DNA of 8,507 nucleotides from Rhodospirillales bacterium (GTDB taxonomy: Bacteria; Pseudomonadota; Alphaproteobacteria; UBA8366; JADFVY01). The notes beneath the pieces are model-generated. The model ran no database searches. It was not told the DNA's origin and worked only from the letters and a program-made list of their open reading frames with translations. Positions within the stretch are counted from its first letter, which is position 1. Each line of letters opens with the position of its first letter. The translations under genes were made by a program, and so were the position numbers. Where the stretch lies: NCBI GenBank assembly GCA_024644185.1, contig JAHELM010000076.1, positions 1 through 8,507 of the forward strand. The letters run 5' to 3'. This document shows positions 7,331 to 8,507 of the stretch, in pieces.

Positions 7331-7899
7331 GTGCGCGGCCCGGTTTCCCGGCTGCGATTGTCCTGCCGTGGAAGGGTGTCTGGCCGCGGATCGACCCGAC
7401 CGCCTTCATCGCGCCGGGCGCCACGGTTATCGGCGATGTTGAGATCGGACCGGGGTCGAGCATCTGGTTTGGCTGCGTGCTGCGCGGCGACGTCAACCGC
7501 ATCCGCATCGGCGCGGGTTCCAACATCCAGGACGGCAGCGTCGTCCATGTCACCAGCCTGACGTCGGGCGGGCAGGGTACCCATGTCGGCGACCGGGTCA
7601 CGGTGGGGCACAAGGTGTTGCTGCATGATTGCGTTCTGGAAGACGGCTGTTTCGTCGGCATGGATGCCTGCGTGATGGATCGCGCCGTGATCGAGAGCGG
7701 CGGCATGGTCGCGGCCGGGGCGCTGGTGACGCCGGGCAAGCGGGTCGCGCGCGGCGCGTTGTGGGCGGGCCGCCCGGCCGCCCTCATGCGGCCCCTGACG
7801 CCAGAGGAACTGGCCGGGCTGGAGCGTATCGCCGGCCGTTATCGGCAGCTTTCCGAGGATTACCGGGCGGACGGTGTCGGCATTCCCGAATCCCGCTGA
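7327..7899 (+). CDS. Gamma-class carbonic anhydrase-like hexapeptide-repeat protein
   Basis: A 190-residue left-handed beta-helix protein of the gamma carbonic anhydrase family (YrdA/PaaY/CamH-like), forming a trimer with metal sites between subunits and probably hydrating CO2 to bicarbonate; some relatives are inactive or act on other substrates. Hexapeptide turns run from about 25 to 150 (IAPGATVIGDVEIGPGSSIW and onward). The three metal-binding histidines are present: His74 (VVHV), His95 (VGHKV) and His100 (LLH). Arg53 and Asp55 (LRGDVN) and Gln68-Asp69 (NIQD) of the active site are also kept. The acidic loop glutamates of the archaeal Cam type are not evident, as in most bacterial forms. 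The C-terminal helix (about 157-181) caps the helix. The GTG start overlaps the argC stop (GTGA), with AGGAAG at 7311-7316 as ribosome binding site, so translation is coupled to argC. The 3' end overlaps the opposite-strand methyltransferase gene by 40 bases. Confidence 0.88.
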   Translation: MSARPGFPAAIVLPWKGVWPRIDPTAFIAPGATVIGDVEIGPGSSIWFGCVLRGDVNRIRIGAGSNIQDGSVVHVTSLTSGGQGTHVGDRVTVGHKVLLHDCVLEDGCFVGMDACVMDRAVIESGGMVAAGALVTPGKRVARGALWAGRPAALMRPLTPEELAGLERIAGRYRQLSEDYRADGVGIPESR

Positions 7900-8492
7900 A
7901 GCCGGAACACCGCGCCATAATGGAACGGCGGCAGCTCGACGACCCGGTCGAGCACGAAGCCGGCGGCCGCAATGGATTCGGCGGTTTGCCCTGGCGTCAT
8001 GCGCATGACCGTGGCCGGACCTCGCGGCGCGCCGAGCACGGCTGTCTCCTCGCGCGGGCGGGCATGCCAGTTGACGATGGCGAAGCGTCCGCCGGGCTTC
8101 AGCGCCCTGGCAACGGCATGGGCCAGCGCCGGCTTGTCGGGCACGCCGTGGAAGGTGTTGGCGATCAGCACGAAATCGACGCGGTCCGGCACCAGCCGGT
8201 CGCACGAGCCGGCATCGCCCGGGATCCAGCCGGCGGCGCTTGCCCCGGCCTCGGCGACCAGCGCCTTTGCCGCCTCCAGCATGACCGGGTCGAGATCCAG
8301 CCCGTAACAACGCCCACCGGTGAGCCTGGCCAGCGGCGCGGTAAACCAGCCGTCGCCACAGCACAAATCCAGCACCGTCATGTCCGCCGCAATGCCAAGG
8401 GCGCGAAGCACCGCGGCGGGGTCCGGCCACAACGCCGCCCACCAGTCGCGATCCGGCATGGCGGTGGCCGGATAGTGGGCCCCGGCCGCCAC
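7860..8492 (-). CDS. Class I SAM-dependent methyltransferase, substrate unknown
   Basis: A protein of about 210 residues with a Rossmann-like SAM-binding fold: motif I VLDLCCGDGWF (40-50), an acidic end of strand 2 in YGLDLDP (63-69) that should hold the SAM ribose, a strand 4 region DFVLIANTFHGVPDK (106-120) and LKPGGRFAIVNWHARPREET (131-150). The early DWWAALWPDP stretch (16-25) and late PPFHYGAVF (188-196) are characteristic of a conserved but uncharacterised bacterial subfamily. The substrate cannot be read from the sequence; a small molecule is a guess. The start is uncertain: GTG at 8492 is used here, ATG at 8459 gives a protein starting MPDRDWW and is at least as plausible, and the frame stays open to the right edge, so the true start may lie outside. 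No clear ribosome binding site decides this. It converges on the carbonic anhydrase-like gene with a 40-base overlap. Confidence 0.82.
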   Translation of the reverse strand: MAAGAHYPATAMPDRDWWAALWPDPAAVLRALGIAADMTVLDLCCGDGWFTAPLARLTGGRCYGLDLDPVMLEAAKALVAEAGASAAGWIPGDAGSCDRLVPDRVDFVLIANTFHGVPDKPALAHAVARALKPGGRFAIVNWHARPREETAVLGAPRGPATVMRMTPGQTAESIAAAGFVLDRVVELPPFHYGAVFRLQRDSGMPTPSAR

Positions 8493-8507
8493 GATCAGCT
8501 TACCCGC

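Noticed and set aside
6086..8442. Long - strand open frames (6086-7165 and 7087-8442) opposite argC and the carbonic anhydrase-like gene.
   Set aside because: Low-complexity Arg/Ala/Gly-rich translations; the second also runs in a different frame over the methyltransferase, which has a clear SAM motif.
1..8507. Search for mobile elements, CRISPR arrays, tRNA genes or a defence or toxin system.
   Set aside because: No direct repeat array, terminal inverted repeats, transposase or nuclease motif, or tRNA-like fold was seen; all well-supported genes are metabolic or transport genes.

Overview
The window is GC-rich (high GC at third codon positions, tightly packed genes) and reads like the chromosome of an alphaproteobacterium. 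An ABC importer for glycerol next to a glycerol kinase is a layout best known from rhizobia and relatives. Nothing seen fixes the genus; a non-rhizobial group such as Rhodospirillales is a guess. I see no tRNA, rRNA, CRISPR array, insertion sequence, integrase or phage gene, and no gene-free stretch longer than 113 bases.

Bases 1-6224 form a glycerol uptake and activation locus, all on the + strand: the 3' end of a periplasmic solute-binding protein gene (glpV-like), a 113-base gap with a very strong hairpin, two ABC ATPase genes (glpS, glpT), two permease genes (glpP, glpQ), a small DUF2160-type membrane protein gene (glpU) and glycerol kinase (glpK). From glpS to glpK the gaps are 39 bases or less, or the genes touch, so they probably share one transcript. 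The binding protein would capture glycerol in the periplasm, GlpP and GlpQ would carry it across the inner membrane powered by GlpS and GlpT, and GlpK would trap it as glycerol 3-phosphate. The usual next enzyme (glpD) and regulator (glpR) are not in the window.

Bases 6272-7899 hold argC (N-acetyl-gamma-glutamyl-phosphate reductase, arginine synthesis) and a gamma-class carbonic anhydrase-like gene that starts inside the argC stop codon (GTGA overlap), so the two are translationally linked. A class I SAM-dependent methyltransferase gene on the - strand converges on them and overlaps the carbonic anhydrase gene by 40 bases; its start is near the right edge.

I did not find a wholly unknown system. 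The most interesting signal is the ATPase pair. GlpS has a degenerate Walker A and no switch histidine but an intact signature motif, while GlpT has an intact Walker A and switch histidine but a degenerate signature. The heterodimer would therefore have one normal and one degenerate ATP site, a design better known from exporters. Other points of note are a 10-codon ORF that bridges glpS and glpT exactly, the strong hairpin after the binding-protein gene, a glycerol kinase lacking the known allosteric residues, and the argC/carbonic anhydrase coupling.
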